The notes: generated by a model not told the origin, from the letters alone. Counted from the stretch's first letter, positions 9,489-18,119 are shown. The stretch: 64,000 nt of DNA from an uncultured Clostridia bacterium (GCA_946407065.1 CAMJMQ010000001.1:124001-188000); one strand, 5' to 3'. Made by a program: numbers and translations.

Positions 9489-10175
9489 ATGGACACCATT
9501 TATCACAACACCGAAAGAATTCAGCGCCTATCTGAGGAGCTGCTTCACAACACGCAACTGATAAAGAAGTATCAAGATGCATGCGATTTTGATCGATTTG
9601 TCAGCACGGCAAGGAAAGGAGCGCGCGTTACCTCCAGCATGTTTTTATTGTATCGGGAGCTGTTGCTTGCGCTCAACGAATCCATTCCGTCCTTTCCCGG
9701 TCTCGACAGGATCAATCAAATCGAATGTGAGATCATGGGTATCTCCGTTGAGCGGCTCGAGGAATTCCACTTCCCGATGTATAAGATCACACTCCCGATG
9801 CTCCTGCCCAATATGCGCAGGAGAAAGGAGGATTACAACAACGCCCTGACAAAGACGGTCGCCGAGGCCGTGCATCACTTCTGCATAGAAAACAACATCC
9901 AACCTTTTGAGCATGCAAAAGTGGCGTTTCTGACCTACTGCAATCATCCGCAGTTCGCCATCGACAATGACAACAAAGAGGCGTCCGTCATTATGAACGG
10001 ATTGATCGGTCACTTTCTGATCGATGATTCACCGTACACATGCGACACCGCCTATTACTGCAAGTCGAAAGGAGTCGGTCAAAACAAAACCGAGATCTAT
10101 ATCGTAGATGACGAACATGATATCGATCTTCTGTTTCTGATCCGTGATATCCGCCGTGACGATACAAGTGATTGA
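9489..10175 (+). CDS. Hypothetical protein, possibly DUF6100-like
   Basis: A 228-residue soluble, helical protein starting MDTIYHNTERIQRLSEELLH. The start follows AAAGGAGGAATTGAAC. The mid-part RRRKEDYNNALTKTVAEAVHHF and the acidic C-terminus DDEHDIDLLFLIRDIRRDD are the only notable patterns. Similar proteins occur on integrative elements of Clostridia (a DUF6100-like assignment is a guess). It is the first of three plus-strand genes with near-perfect ribosome binding sites and may be the remnant of a mobile element. Confidence 0.65.
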   Translation: MDTIYHNTERIQRLSEELLHNTQLIKKYQDACDFDRFVSTARKGARVTSSMFLLYRELLLALNESIPSFPGLDRINQIECEIMGISVERLEEFHFPMYKITLPMLLPNMRRRKEDYNNALTKTVAEAVHHFCIENNIQPFEHAKVAFLTYCNHPQFAIDNDNKEASVIMNGLIGHFLIDDSPYTCDTAYYCKSKGVGQNKTEIYIVDDEHDIDLLFLIRDIRRDDTSD

Positions 10176-10177
10176 GG

Positions 10178-10248
10178 TGTCACAAAGCTCCGCATTACCC
10201 CTGTCACAAATACCCGAAAACATATTTTTGAAATGTGACACAGGTAAT
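10178..10248. promoter_or_regulatory. Repeated TGTCACA sites upstream of the winged-helix gene
   Basis: TGTCACAAA occurs at 10178-10186 and 10202-10210, and the reverse motif TGTGACA at 10234-10240. The last two lie in a longer dyad, TTACCCCTGTCACA with TGTGACACAGGTAA. These look like operator half-sites or a long hairpin in the 5' leader of the gene at 10383. Confidence 0.5.
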
Positions 10249-10382
10249 TATTTTGACAATTCACTGTTGATGCGGACTGAGAGGCAATTGAAGCAGATTC
10301 GCCGCGCCACCTTCCTAAGGAACAAAAATATAAGGTACAAAAACCGTGTTGCATAATTGATGATTGATAAGGAGGACAAACG

Positions 10383-11486
10383 ATGTCAAATAACGAAAAA
10401 AAGCCCGTGTATCACATCGACCTCAGTAAAGATAAATACGATTCGAGGTATGACAGAATTTTGAATATTCTGTATTACTCAAAAGAGATCCCCAGCGATC
10501 TTTATCAACATATGAATATGTCAAGCACCAACTTCAGAAAGACGATCTCGATCCTGAAGCAAAGAGGATATATCAAGCGGATCAGCAGAGACAGCGCTAT
10601 CGGATATATCCTGACAAACTCGGGCAAGCTGCTGACCTCACACCCTCATTACATAAAGTATAAAGGATGTCTCGAGGACGATAACCGCCAGTACGATATC
10701 AAGCACCGAACCAGAAAAAGGCAATTCGCATATCTTTACGCCCTCCTCGACCGTATGGGGATCCCCTATGAATCCGATGAAAAGCCGGATATTTCGGAGA
10801 CGTTCGACCAAAGCAATCATCAAGTAACCTTCTATACCGCGTTGGATTTCAAGCGCATGCTGGGTGTCAGGTCAACCGTATTCAAGGGTTCAAGAGTATT
10901 GGGCTTCTTCGCGGGAAGAGGAAAGATCATTCCTGTCTATCGGACGAACCATGAGATGAAAACCTTTTCTAAGCAAGAAGGGCTCCTCCCCTACTTCTTA
11001 TATCAGTTTTATTCGATTCCCGTGAGCGACGCCATCCTGATCTGCAACGATGAAAAATCGGTGATCGATATCACAAAACAGATCATCGCCAATACCCGAA
11101 ACGATAATAAAAAAGGCATCAATACCGCCAAGTATAATGCGTTCTATGTTTTCGATAGCGGAGATGGCTTTTATAGCCGCTTGGAGGATTTGTATGCCGA
11201 TCACAGCGACTTGATGCACAAGATGATCGAACAGAACGACATTGAAACCACAGACAGGGATGATGAGGGAAGGTATCGGCTCTTGATCGGTACAGGCTTC
11301 TATCGAGATCATCCGGTATGGATCTGCCCGGGAAATATCGATGTCGTAACGCTCAGGCGGTTTGTTATTCACGCAAGCAGGAATGATAAGAGGAGTTTTA
11401 TCCTTTGCCAGGATCGAGATCTAAAGATGGTGAAAGAGGTTGCCGAGGGAGCGTCGCTCAGAGTAGCGCCGATCAGAGAGCAGTAG
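10383..11486 (+). CDS. Hypothetical protein with N-terminal winged-helix domain
   Basis: A 367-residue protein. Residues about 20-85 (YDRILNILYYSKEIPSDLYQ then FRKTISILKQRGYIKRIS) look like a winged helix-turn-helix, followed by a basic KHRTRKRQFAY segment and a large C-terminal region of unknown fold. The layout resembles replication-relaxation or plasmid regulatory proteins on conjugative elements, but I cannot name a family with confidence. AAGGAGGACAAACG precedes ATG 10383. The operator-like TGTCACA repeats upstream could be its own binding sites. Confidence 0.65.
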   Translation: MSNNEKKPVYHIDLSKDKYDSRYDRILNILYYSKEIPSDLYQHMNMSSTNFRKTISILKQRGYIKRISRDSAIGYILTNSGKLLTSHPHYIKYKGCLEDDNRQYDIKHRTRKRQFAYLYALLDRMGIPYESDEKPDISETFDQSNHQVTFYTALDFKRMLGVRSTVFKGSRVLGFFAGRGKIIPVYRTNHEMKTFSKQEGLLPYFLYQFYSIPVSDAILICNDEKSVIDITKQIIANTRNDNKKGINTAKYNAFYVFDSGDGFYSRLEDLYADHSDLMHKMIEQNDIETTDRDDEGRYRLLIGTGFYRDHPVWICPGNIDVVTLRRFVIHASRNDKRSFILCQDRDLKMVKEVAEGASLRVAPIREQ

Positions 11487-11606
11487 AATAGTACGATAGC
11501 AAAGCCATCAACAATAGTGGGAACAGGTCGATAAAAACTATTCCCTGACAGCTGCTTCATTCGCAGTCAGTTATTCAATCAAAAAAATAATAAGGAGGTT
11601 CACAAA

Positions 11607-12011
11607 ATGGAAAAGAACGAACAGAAAAAGAATCACGATATCGAAAAGGAAACCGTCGGTTTCAGCTTTCCGCTATCCGATCTTCTGTATACCCAGGGCT
11701 TCAGAAAAAGACTGGAGGCCGCAAGAAAAACACTGGAAGCCGACCCCAAAGCCGAGCTCACCTCATTCGGCATCCTGATCGTTTCGGATGAGTTGAGCGA
11801 CGGAAAGTACGCAATCAAATCAACATCATTCGGCTCGATCAACAACACCATCAACACATTAGCTCATGTGCTGATCGACAAGCTGATAAAGGCTACCCCG
11901 CCCGAAAGGGAAGTGCGGGAGCAGGTGTTGGAAAACTTCATGGACTACTTTATCAGCGAAGCCACTGCTCGGTTTTTTAATGATGTTGAAAACGACGAAG
12001 GAACAGAATGA
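11607..12011 (+). CDS. Hypothetical small protein
   Basis: A 134-residue charged protein (MEKNEQKKNHDIEKETVGFS at the N-terminus; an EAARKTLEADPKAEL helix; a C-terminal NFMDYFISEATARFFNDV helix). AAGGAGG precedes the ATG. No family is recognised. It is the third gene of the plus-strand orphan set at 9.5-12.0 kb and is followed by a strong terminator at 12180. Confidence 0.65.
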   Translation: MEKNEQKKNHDIEKETVGFSFPLSDLLYTQGFRKRLEAARKTLEADPKAELTSFGILIVSDELSDGKYAIKSTSFGSINNTINTLAHVLIDKLIKATPPEREVREQVLENFMDYFISEATARFFNDVENDEGTE

Positions 12012-12179
12012 GATTACCATGTGGCATAATTCGTATCTCAACTAACTATATCGTCATGTTAAATCTATCATAAAAGCAGGTGTGGAATTCGATCCGATTC
12101 ACGATTCATAACTTATGATGAAACAATGTGACGAGACTGCCGGTATATCGGCTATATCATAATACATATACGATAAAAC

Positions 12180-12230
12180 GACCACCTATGATAGAACACT
12201 CGATTTATCATAGGTGGTCTTGTGTTTGTT
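12180..12230 (+). terminator. Rho-independent terminator after the orphan gene set
   Basis: GACCACCTATGATA and TATCATAGGTGGTC form a 14-bp stem, followed by TTGTGTTTGTT. The stretch from 12012 to 12513 otherwise holds only the 21-bp repeats at 12391-12443. Confidence 0.85.
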
Positions 12231-12390
12231 CATTTATGGATCTATCTACTGCTGTGCAATCAACCGACGTTTCCGGATAGAATCACATAAATACACTGTT
12301 ATATTTTGTAAATGAAAATTCACCGTGCTTCTGGTGTTATCCGATAATCAGACATCTCCGAAAACAACTGTCCATGATAGACTATTATTA

Positions 12391-12443
12391 TTCAGAATAA
12401 TGCAAGTGTTTTTCAGAATAATATGCAATTGATTCAGAATAAT
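12391..12443. repeat. Three TTCAGAATAAT repeats at exact 21-bp spacing
   Basis: Identical 11-mers start at 12391, 12412 and 12433, two helical turns apart. The first copy is part of the dyad ATTATTC-A-GAATAAT. They lie between two convergent genes, next to the 3' end of recQ. Confidence 0.75.
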
Positions 12444-12513
12444 ACAACCGATATTCCATGCATTATTCATTATCACTGACGCGAAGCTGAATCTAAATGA
12501 GACTCTTTTATGG

Positions 12514-14751
12514 TTATAAAGATGCAATGACACTATTCAAATTATCGATCACAAACTCCTGCGCCTTGTGGTTGTAGAGGGTGATATAGTAGCGCTCACC
12601 GTCATCTTTCTCTCTTCGCTCCACCGATAAGCCCAGCTTTGTGCCGTCATAGGTCGGGAGCTTGAAGGGCTTGCCGTTTGATTCTTCGATCTTTAGAACA
12701 TGGATCGACATCAGCCAGTTTGTGATATCTGTTGCGCTGAGCTTCTTTCGGCGCTCGTCCTCCGCCAGATCATTGATCCGCTTTGTGATCTCGGAGATCG
12801 GGATCGGTGTATCCGAATACTCGAAATGACTCAACTGCTCCTCAGAGATATAAAACGGCAGCTTGCCTCTTTTGGTGGGGATATAGCGTTTGATCACCGG
12901 AATAAAAACAGCGCCGTATTGCTTGAGCTTTGTCTCGCCGACGCCATTGACGGCCAGGAATTCTTCATCCGTCGTCGGTAATTTCTCGCACATGTCGCGC
13001 AGAGCCGCGTCGGAGAATATCACATAAGCCGGTACGCCTCGCTTAGCGGCGATCTCAGCGCGTGTTTTCCTCAGGGCGTCGAACAATTCTCTGTTGTGGG
13101 CTTCAAACGCAGTTTCTTCTTCCTTCGGCTTTTGGGATTTGGCAGAAGTTCGGAGCAGGTCGGTCTGGACCATCATCACCTTTTCCTCTCCCCTGAGCAC
13201 GCGCCATCCGGCATCCGTCACTTTAATGATCGGATAGCCCGCACCGACATAGCGCACATAATCCATGCGTTCCAACTCGTCGATCATCTCGTTGATAACC
13301 TTTTTCCTCTCGTTCTCCATGATACCGAAGGTAGAAAGCCGATCGAATCCGAGTGAATGCACACGGTCATTGACCTTTCCTCTCAGTGTATCCGTGATGA
13401 CACGCGCGCCGAAACGCTGTCCAGTCTTCACGATACAGGACAGGATCTTCTGCGATTCGATGGTAGCGTCAAAGGTCCTCACCTTCGATCGACAGTTGGA
13501 GCATTTGTCACACCGATCATTGGCACTGTCACCGAAATAGCGCAGCATATGCGCTCTGAGGCACTCGCGCGTTTTGCAATACGCGATCATATGACCGAGC
13601 CGTTCGATCTCCTTCTTCTTGAAGGCTTCATTCTGCTCATCGCTGAGCTCGGGATTCGGTTCCATGTGGTCAATGAAATACCAAGCGGTTTGAATATCCT
13701 GTTGCCCAAACAGCAAAATACAATCGGAGTCTTCGCCGTCGCGACCTGCTCTACCCGCCTCCTGATAGTAACTCTCGAGATTCTTCGGCATGTTGTAGTG
13801 AATGACAAAGCGCACATCGGACTTGTCGATGCCCATGCCAAAAGCGTTGGTCGCGACCATGATCTGCTTGCGGTCGTAGACGAAGTCGTCCTGATTCTTG
13901 CGGCGCTCTTCATCACTCAACCCCGCATGATAGCGCGTTGCAGAAAAGCCCTTTTCGCACAGCAAAGCACAGACCTTCTCCACAGTTTTGCGTGTCGAGC
14001 AATAGATGATCCCCGCGTTGTTCATTCGGGAGAACAGCAGGTACAAAAGCTGCTTGGACTTCTGGGAGGTTCGTATCACCGAGAAAAACAGGTTGGGGCG
14101 ATCAAAGCCTGTTGTGACTTCGATAGGATCGCGCAGTCCGAGAATTCGGACGATATCCTGCTTCACTTCCGCTGTCGCGGTAGCGGTAAAAGCACCTATC
14201 GTCGGGCGTTCGGGCAGTTCAGCGATAAACTCCGCGATGTTCAGATAGCTCGGGCGAAAATCCTGTCCCCACTGCGATACGCAATGCGCTTCATCAACTG
14301 CAACCAGCGGAATGCGGATACTTTTCGCTGTGCGGATGAAGCGTGATGATTTCAAGCGTTCGGGCGCGACATATACGATCTTGTAAATCCCGTTCACCAT
14401 GTTATGGAGCGCCTTGTCGAACTGCGCGTCATTCAGGGAGCTGTTTAGATAAGCGGCTCTCACTCCCTGCGCAGTCAGTGCGTTGACCTGATCCTTCATC
14501 AAAGAGATCAGCGGAGAAACAACCAATGTAACACCGTCCAGCATCAATGCGGGCACCTGATAGCACAGCGACTTTCCCGCACCCGTCGGCATGATGGCAA
14601 GCGCATCTCGGCCCGACAACAGACTGTCAACAACATCTTCCTGCCCGCGACGAAATGAGCGATAACCAAAGTACCGCTCCAGCACGGCATATTTGTCTTT
14701 TGTATCAGTTGATTGTGCATGATCTATTTTATTAATTACAGCGCTACACAT
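12514..14751 (-). CDS. recQ: ATP-dependent DNA helicase RecQ
   Basis: A 745-residue superfamily 2 helicase that unwinds DNA 3' to 5' in recombination and repair. Visible in order are RecQ motif 0 (FGYRSFRRGQEDVV), Walker A IMPTGAGKSLCYQ, DEAHCVSQWGQDFRPSY, helicase C motifs (VATNAFGMGIDKSDVRFVIH, YYQEAGRAGRDG), the zinc-binding cysteines (CLRAHMLRYFGDSANDRCDK then CSNC), a winged helix, and an HRDC domain (VPAYVIFSDAALRDM). A unique C-terminal tail of about 120 residues follows. ATG 14751 is preferred to GTG 14760 by comparison with the second copy. A LexA-type box lies in its promoter. A 424-bp tract is identical to the second, broken recQ. Confidence 0.95.
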   Translation of the reverse strand: MCSAVINKIDHAQSTDTKDKYAVLERYFGYRSFRRGQEDVVDSLLSGRDALAIMPTGAGKSLCYQVPALMLDGVTLVVSPLISLMKDQVNALTAQGVRAAYLNSSLNDAQFDKALHNMVNGIYKIVYVAPERLKSSRFIRTAKSIRIPLVAVDEAHCVSQWGQDFRPSYLNIAEFIAELPERPTIGAFTATATAEVKQDIVRILGLRDPIEVTTGFDRPNLFFSVIRTSQKSKQLLYLLFSRMNNAGIIYCSTRKTVEKVCALLCEKGFSATRYHAGLSDEERRKNQDDFVYDRKQIMVATNAFGMGIDKSDVRFVIHYNMPKNLESYYQEAGRAGRDGEDSDCILLFGQQDIQTAWYFIDHMEPNPELSDEQNEAFKKKEIERLGHMIAYCKTRECLRAHMLRYFGDSANDRCDKCSNCRSKVRTFDATIESQKILSCIVKTGQRFGARVITDTLRGKVNDRVHSLGFDRLSTFGIMENERKKVINEMIDELERMDYVRYVGAGYPIIKVTDAGWRVLRGEEKVMMVQTDLLRTSAKSQKPKEEETAFEAHNRELFDALRKTRAEIAAKRGVPAYVIFSDAALRDMCEKLPTTDEEFLAVNGVGETKLKQYGAVFIPVIKRYIPTKRGKLPFYISEEQLSHFEYSDTPIPISEITKRINDLAEDERRKKLSATDITNWLMSIHVLKIEESNGKPFKLPTYDGTKLGLSVERREKDDGERYYITLYNHKAQEFVIDNLNSVIASL

Positions 14752-14807
14752 TGCCGTCACTTCCGTCCAATTTCGATAATATGTTTGATATTATTATACT
14801 ATCACAC

Positions 14808-14821
14808 CGAACATCTGTTTG
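14808..14821 (-). promoter_or_regulatory. LexA/DinR-type SOS box and promoter of recQ
   Basis: CGAACATCTGTTTG fits the Gram-positive SOS consensus CGAACRNRYGTTYG closely. On the minus strand it lies between a TTGACA (-35) and an AT-rich -10 (TAGTAT/TATAAT), the usual place for LexA repression, about 55 bases before the recQ start. Confidence 0.75.
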
Positions 14822-14946
14822 TCAATAATATTTGGAATAACTATGGTAAGCCTACTTTCGCAAACCTTATATTTGCCAACTTTACAAAAATGTATTTTAG
14901 ACAAATTAGTAGAATTGATGTATCACTTCTTGTGAGGATGTGTCAC

Positions 14947-15009
14947 GATGATCCCGATTATTCCACCAGCACGGTCTATCACTGCAAGTTCAAGGACTTT
15001 GTGCAGTAG
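14947..15009 (+). pseudogene. C-terminal coding remnant
   Basis: A plus-strand frame ends DDPDYSTSTVYHCKFKDFVQ then TAG. The codon use is GC-richer than the AT-rich sequence in front of it, and the peptide looks like a real protein tail with no start or upstream body. The parent gene is not recognised. The rest of 14822-15118 shows nothing else. Confidence 0.35.
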
Positions 15010-15118
15010 AACTCACTTGACAAGATCTGATGAAACGCGAACCGGCTTAAATATCATCAAATGTCGTAAGCGCGGCGATAAGCCATACGAAATATCTTTA
15101 TCATCAACAAAAAGAAAT

Positions 15119-15160
15119 ACGCCTTCTACGGAACATACTTCAGTTTTCCATAGAAGGCGT
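15119..15160 (-). terminator. Rho-independent terminator of the ORF3-like gene
   Basis: ACGCCTTCTA and TAGAAGGCGT (extended by GGAA/TTCC) form the stem; the minus strand continues ATTTCTTTTTG. Confidence 0.75.
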
Positions 15161-15179
15161 GTTATTCTGTTTACAGATT

Positions 15180-15782
15180 TTATTCTGACAGTTCCTCATA
15201 GCCATCTGCGATGATGTCCATCCTGCCTTTCAATAAGGCATGATCAATTTTGATATCATATTTTCTGTAGTCCCATGTCGGAAGATCATCAACAAATGAT
15301 GCTGCATCGCCCGAATAGCGAATATCACATGATCCGGTTTTATCGATACGATGAATGATATCCATCAATTCATCCGCAGACATATCATCAATGATTCCTC
15401 TGCCCTCACCCGCAACGATCTTTGGATAGGCTCTGCCCTGTCCGCGACCCATCGGCTCAATACCGGTTACCTCGATCTCAAACTCCTGACAACAGCCAAA
15501 GTCGTACTCCATCATCAGCTTGTCACCGATCTTTAATCCAAGCTCAGACAACCTTACGGTAAACACCATCCGATCATCGGGAATATCTTCTTCATCGCTC
15601 GGTAACTCATATGAAATACCGTTGTGAGAAATAGCGAACAGATGATATGCCATCGTATCAAAGGTAGCAAGTATCATATAGCCTAAATCACAGAGAAACG
15701 CGTTTGACGAAATCTTCGCTTCTCGCCATATTTTGTTTTCACAACCGACATAGGTTATCTTCAGTGTATATACATTCGTCAT
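15180..15782 (-). CDS. Plasmid pRiA4b ORF-3 family protein
   Basis: A 200-residue protein beginning MTNVYTLKITYVGCENKIWR. The pattern of a KITY-type N-terminus, LGYMILATFDTMAYHLFAIS, a KIGDKLMMEYDFGCCQEFEI core (the YDFGxxW-like motif, here with CC), and a C-terminal acidic part is that of the PRiA4_ORF3 family. The family is widespread in mobile elements and has no established function. ATG 15782 follows AGGAGAAACAGG. The gene lies 26 bp downstream of the HipT-like kinase gene and may be part of that transcript. Confidence 0.75.
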   Translation of the reverse strand: MTNVYTLKITYVGCENKIWREAKISSNAFLCDLGYMILATFDTMAYHLFAISHNGISYELPSDEEDIPDDRMVFTVRLSELGLKIGDKLMMEYDFGCCQEFEIEVTGIEPMGRGQGRAYPKIVAGEGRGIIDDMSADELMDIIHRIDKTGSCDIRYSGDAASFVDDLPTWDYRKYDIKIDHALLKGRMDIIADGYEELSE

Positions 15783-15808
15783 CCTGTTTCTCCTGCTTTC
15801 CCGATAGT

Positions 15809-16768
15809 TCAACGTATTGCTTCAATACGATCAAAGATCAAGCAACGTAGTTTTTCTTTCAACTCCTCCGTCAAAAAGGAGCTATTAACAATCGTCTCAA
15901 AGATATCTCGTTTACTGATCAGTCTATCAATCAAACGATTTGCAACCGTTCGTTCTATGCCACAGCTATCCGCAAACTTCAAAAAGTCATTTCGATGAAG
16001 ATTACGCTTTTTGCCGTTAAGCGTCAACGCTGTCTGCTCGGTGTCAGCAGGGTTGACGGTGTTGACCGGGAGCATATCATAAGCATCAGAGATAATATAG
16101 GCGCCGCTATTCTCGTCTGTTTCAATCAACGAAAAGTTTTTTAAATGCATATCGGAGTTGCCTACGATAAAAGAAAAAACGACACGAATAAACAGCTCTG
16201 TGATATCTAAACCCGAGCGCGAGGAATAACGCTGAATGATCTTTGCACAGCGCTCATAGGAACCTTTGTATTTGTCCTCTGTCAAACGACCGTCAAGTTG
16301 GCAGAAATCCTCCATTGCGAGCATCTTACCGTCTCTGCGATCAATGCGCTTGGTAATATAGGCAAAAGCATTATCCTGTGCCTTGATACGGATCAGCGCA
16401 TGGGGAACTGTTTTGATCCCTGCCTTTTCAGCCATTTGCATAACCAAATGTTCCGCTTCGGGCAAACAGGGATAGTCCTCGGTATTCGGTTTCAAGATAT
16501 AACCTGTCGGATAATTGATCAATGTTAATCTCGGTTTTTCGCCGCTGTTATCCAAATGCAGTGACATCTTTTTTTGCACACCGGGGACGGTCAAGCCCTT
16601 GTTGGTACTCTCAACCGCCAGCCATTCAAGCATCTCCTGTGACACTTCGATATCGGGAAGCACCTTAGTGCCGAAAAATCTCTTCACACAGCGATTATGC
16701 CATTGGGTATTCTTCTCATGCTCGGAGGCGGTATCAATAATTGGTTTTCCACAGCATAAACAATTCAT
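15809..16768 (-). CDS. hipT: HipT-like serine/threonine kinase toxin
   Basis: A 319-residue HipA-family kinase lacking the N-terminal HipA subdomain, which is instead encoded by the separate upstream gene. It starts with a zinc-ribbon-like CLCCGKP...HNRC segment, then LTVPGVQKKMS (the glycine-rich loop), GYILKPNTEDYPCLPEAEHL (ATP-site Lys and Glu), VGNSDMHLKNFSLI (catalytic Asp and Asn) and ISDAYDMLPV (metal Asp). In HipBST systems HipT is the toxin that phosphorylates a tRNA synthetase; the target here is unknown. The loop has TVP where the E. coli HipT has its autophosphorylated SIS motif, so only the Thr could be modified. The start overlaps the hipS stop as ATGA. Confidence 0.85.
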   Translation of the reverse strand: MNCLCCGKPIIDTASEHEKNTQWHNRCVKRFFGTKVLPDIEVSQEMLEWLAVESTNKGLTVPGVQKKMSLHLDNSGEKPRLTLINYPTGYILKPNTEDYPCLPEAEHLVMQMAEKAGIKTVPHALIRIKAQDNAFAYITKRIDRRDGKMLAMEDFCQLDGRLTEDKYKGSYERCAKIIQRYSSRSGLDITELFIRVVFSFIVGNSDMHLKNFSLIETDENSGAYIISDAYDMLPVNTVNPADTEQTALTLNGKKRNLHRNDFLKFADSCGIERTVANRLIDRLISKRDIFETIVNSSFLTEELKEKLRCLIFDRIEAIR

Positions 16769-17094
16769 TCCGTCACCTCCCGAATCGAAACATTCCCGAT
16801 CGGATCCTTGCAGGCGACGAGCAAGATACCAAAGCGATCCTTTTCGCTGAGCTTCCAATTATGGACAACAACATCCAAAAGCCAGCCCTCGGGAATCAAT
16901 CCGTCAAAAAAAGCGAAAAGAGTTTTTGATTCATATGCTTCTTCTCTTAACGGTAAAGTCAAGCTGACCGGAGAAGAATGCTCCGAACGTAGATAGTCAC
17001 TGTCATAAATAAAAGAGTATCCGGCGTCTGTCTCGCGCAGCAATCCCGCAAGTCGTCCTCGCACCAATACCTGTGCGCTACGATATTCGCTCAC
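16765..17094 (-). CDS. hipS: HipS-like small antitoxin (HipA N-terminal domain)
   Basis: A 109-residue protein equal to the N-terminal subdomain of HipA (VLVRGRLAGLLRETDAGYSF, LTLPLREEAYESKTLFAFFD, GLIPEGWLLD). In tripartite HipBST systems this free-standing domain is HipS, the protein that neutralises the HipT kinase. It overlaps hipT by 4 bp (ATGA) and the upstream hipB-like gene by 4 bp, giving the usual hipB-hipS-hipT order and tight coupling. The protein ends DRFGILLVACKDPIGNVSIR, the standard C-terminal edge of this domain. Confidence 0.85.
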   Translation of the reverse strand: MSEYRSAQVLVRGRLAGLLRETDAGYSFIYDSDYLRSEHSSPVSLTLPLREEAYESKTLFAFFDGLIPEGWLLDVVVHNWKLSEKDRFGILLVACKDPIGNVSIREVTE

Positions 17095-17297
17095 GTCTGA
17101 TCATCCTTTCTTCCCGGTACAGCTTCCATTCCGAACATAGCAAGAGCTTGGTTGACCTTATCCATGCGGACAGTGGGTTTACCCTGCTCCAGTTCACGGA
17201 CAAAACGCAAGCCAAGACCCGAGCGCAAAGCAAATTCTTCCTGTGTCAAACCTGCAGCTTTTCGATTTTCCTTTATATATATAGCAATAGGATTCAT
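17091..17297 (-). CDS. hipB: HipB-like XRE-family repressor
   Basis: A 68-residue Cro/CI-type helix-turn-helix protein (MNPIAIYIKENRKAAGLTQE, then EFALRSGLGLRFVRELEQGK). It is the DNA-binding component of the HipBST operon and likely represses the operon together with HipS and HipT. ATG 17297 is preferred because GGTGAT lies at the right distance; GTG 17306 and ATG 17303 are in frame. The gene overlaps hipS by 4 bp. Three CCCTTTCGGG-like sites lie in the promoter region. Confidence 0.85.
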   Translation of the reverse strand: MNPIAIYIKENRKAAGLTQEEFALRSGLGLRFVRELEQGKPTVRMDKVNQALAMFGMEAVPGRKDDQT

Positions 17298-17313
17298 ATT
17301 CATCACCGATTAT

Positions 17314-17412
17314 ATATTACACCCTATCGGTACTATTGTCAAGTGATTTTGCGTATATAAACACCCGAAAGGGATTATTTTATTCTCGCTTCAAATAATG
17401 CACCCTTTCGGG
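17314..17412 (-). promoter_or_regulatory. hipBST promoter with three operator-like sites
   Basis: On the minus strand TTGACA (17337-17342) and TAATAT (17314-17319) are 17 bp apart. CCCTATCGGT (17322-17331) lies in the spacer; CCCGAAAGGG (17364-17373) and CCCTTTCGGG (17403-17412) are inverted copies of one motif upstream, about 40 bp apart. They are likely HipB binding sites for cooperative repression. Confidence 0.65.
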
Positions 17413-17522
17413 GCTATCTTCTATAAAATAGTCTGGAGCATCGACTACTTGTTAATAGTTTTTGATGCGATCTCTGTCTTATTCTTTGGATAGCAACGCA
17501 TAATTGGAAATTTTGAAATACA

Positions 17523-17649
17523 TTTTTCCATTCATTATTACCCATTATATAGACCCATCACCGACAACATTGACACAGTGGCAGAAATTCTGCTTCGCTA
17601 TGTTGGATTTAGCTAAAAGAATGGGTTGGGATTAGTACATATTGACGAA
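17523..17649 (+). repeat. Dispersed repeat copy B
   Basis: 127 bp from TTTTTCCATTCATTATTACC to TAGTACATATTGACGAA, of the same length as copy C (34261-34387); copy A (9346-9444) matches its right three quarters. One frame stays open and reads PITDNIDTVAEILLRYVGFS before a stop. Confidence 0.75.
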
Positions 17650-17694
17650 AAAGTCATTTGTTTGTATATCCATAAATGGTGTTTTAAGATATAG

Positions 17695-17729
17695 AAACAG
17701 GCTCGGTGTATCTTTCATCGAGCCTGTTT
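17695..17729 (-). terminator. Rho-independent terminator
   Basis: AAACAGGCTCG and CGAGCCTGTTT form an 11-bp stem, followed on the minus strand by CTATATCTTAAAAC. It closes the small gene at 17737. Confidence 0.75.
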
Positions 17730-17736
17730 GCGATTA

Positions 17737-18045
17737 TTATTCTAAGTTACTGCTATATGTTTGAATCCAGCGGCTTGTAGATTCCCGAAGCTCCTCGCTG
17801 AAATTCTGCAAATCATCTACTGAAATAACGTATTCGATTATCAATTCGGTCAGAATGTTTTTCAGTTTTGAACCGCTTTCTTCATTGGCACGAACGCCAA
17901 TGCTCTTCCTGTCCGCACGAATACGCTTGTCAAGCGCCCAAAATTTTTCGGTCGCCGCTTTATCGCTGTTGAGCAGTTCCGCGTATTCCTTGATCAGCCG
18001 CTCCATATATGCTTCCTGCCATTCGGGCAGCTTTTCACGAAACAC
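17737..18045 (-). CDS. Hypothetical helical protein, start uncertain
   Basis: A protein of at least 102 residues, highly charged and helical (FREKLPEWQEAYMERLIKEY, later IIEYVISVDDLQNFSEELRE). The only canonical in-frame start is GTG 18045. However, the family-like sequence continues upstream as IDVSVRGKDWK, and an AAGGAGG sits just before in-frame GTT (18081) and ATT (18078) codons, so the true start may be a rare ATT at 18078 or a mutated start codon. The function is unknown. It lies next to the leader-distal end of the CRISPR array and shows no link to it. Confidence 0.65.
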   Translation of the reverse strand: MFREKLPEWQEAYMERLIKEYAELLNSDKAATEKFWALDKRIRADRKSIGVRANEESGSKLKNILTELIIEYVISVDDLQNFSEELRESTSRWIQTYSSNLE

Positions 18046-18119
18046 TTTCCAGTCTTTTCCTCTGACTGATACATCAATAACTCCTCCTTATGCCACCACT
18101 GTCACCGTTTTATCTCATC

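Noticed and set aside
12348..12533. Small minus-strand gene with IILN heptads
   Set aside because: It has no ribosome binding site, and the heptads arise from the 21-bp DNA repeats; a cis-site explanation is simpler.
13357..14346. A 329-codon open frame antisense to recQ
   Set aside because: It mirrors recQ codons, and a similar shadow occurs on the second recQ.
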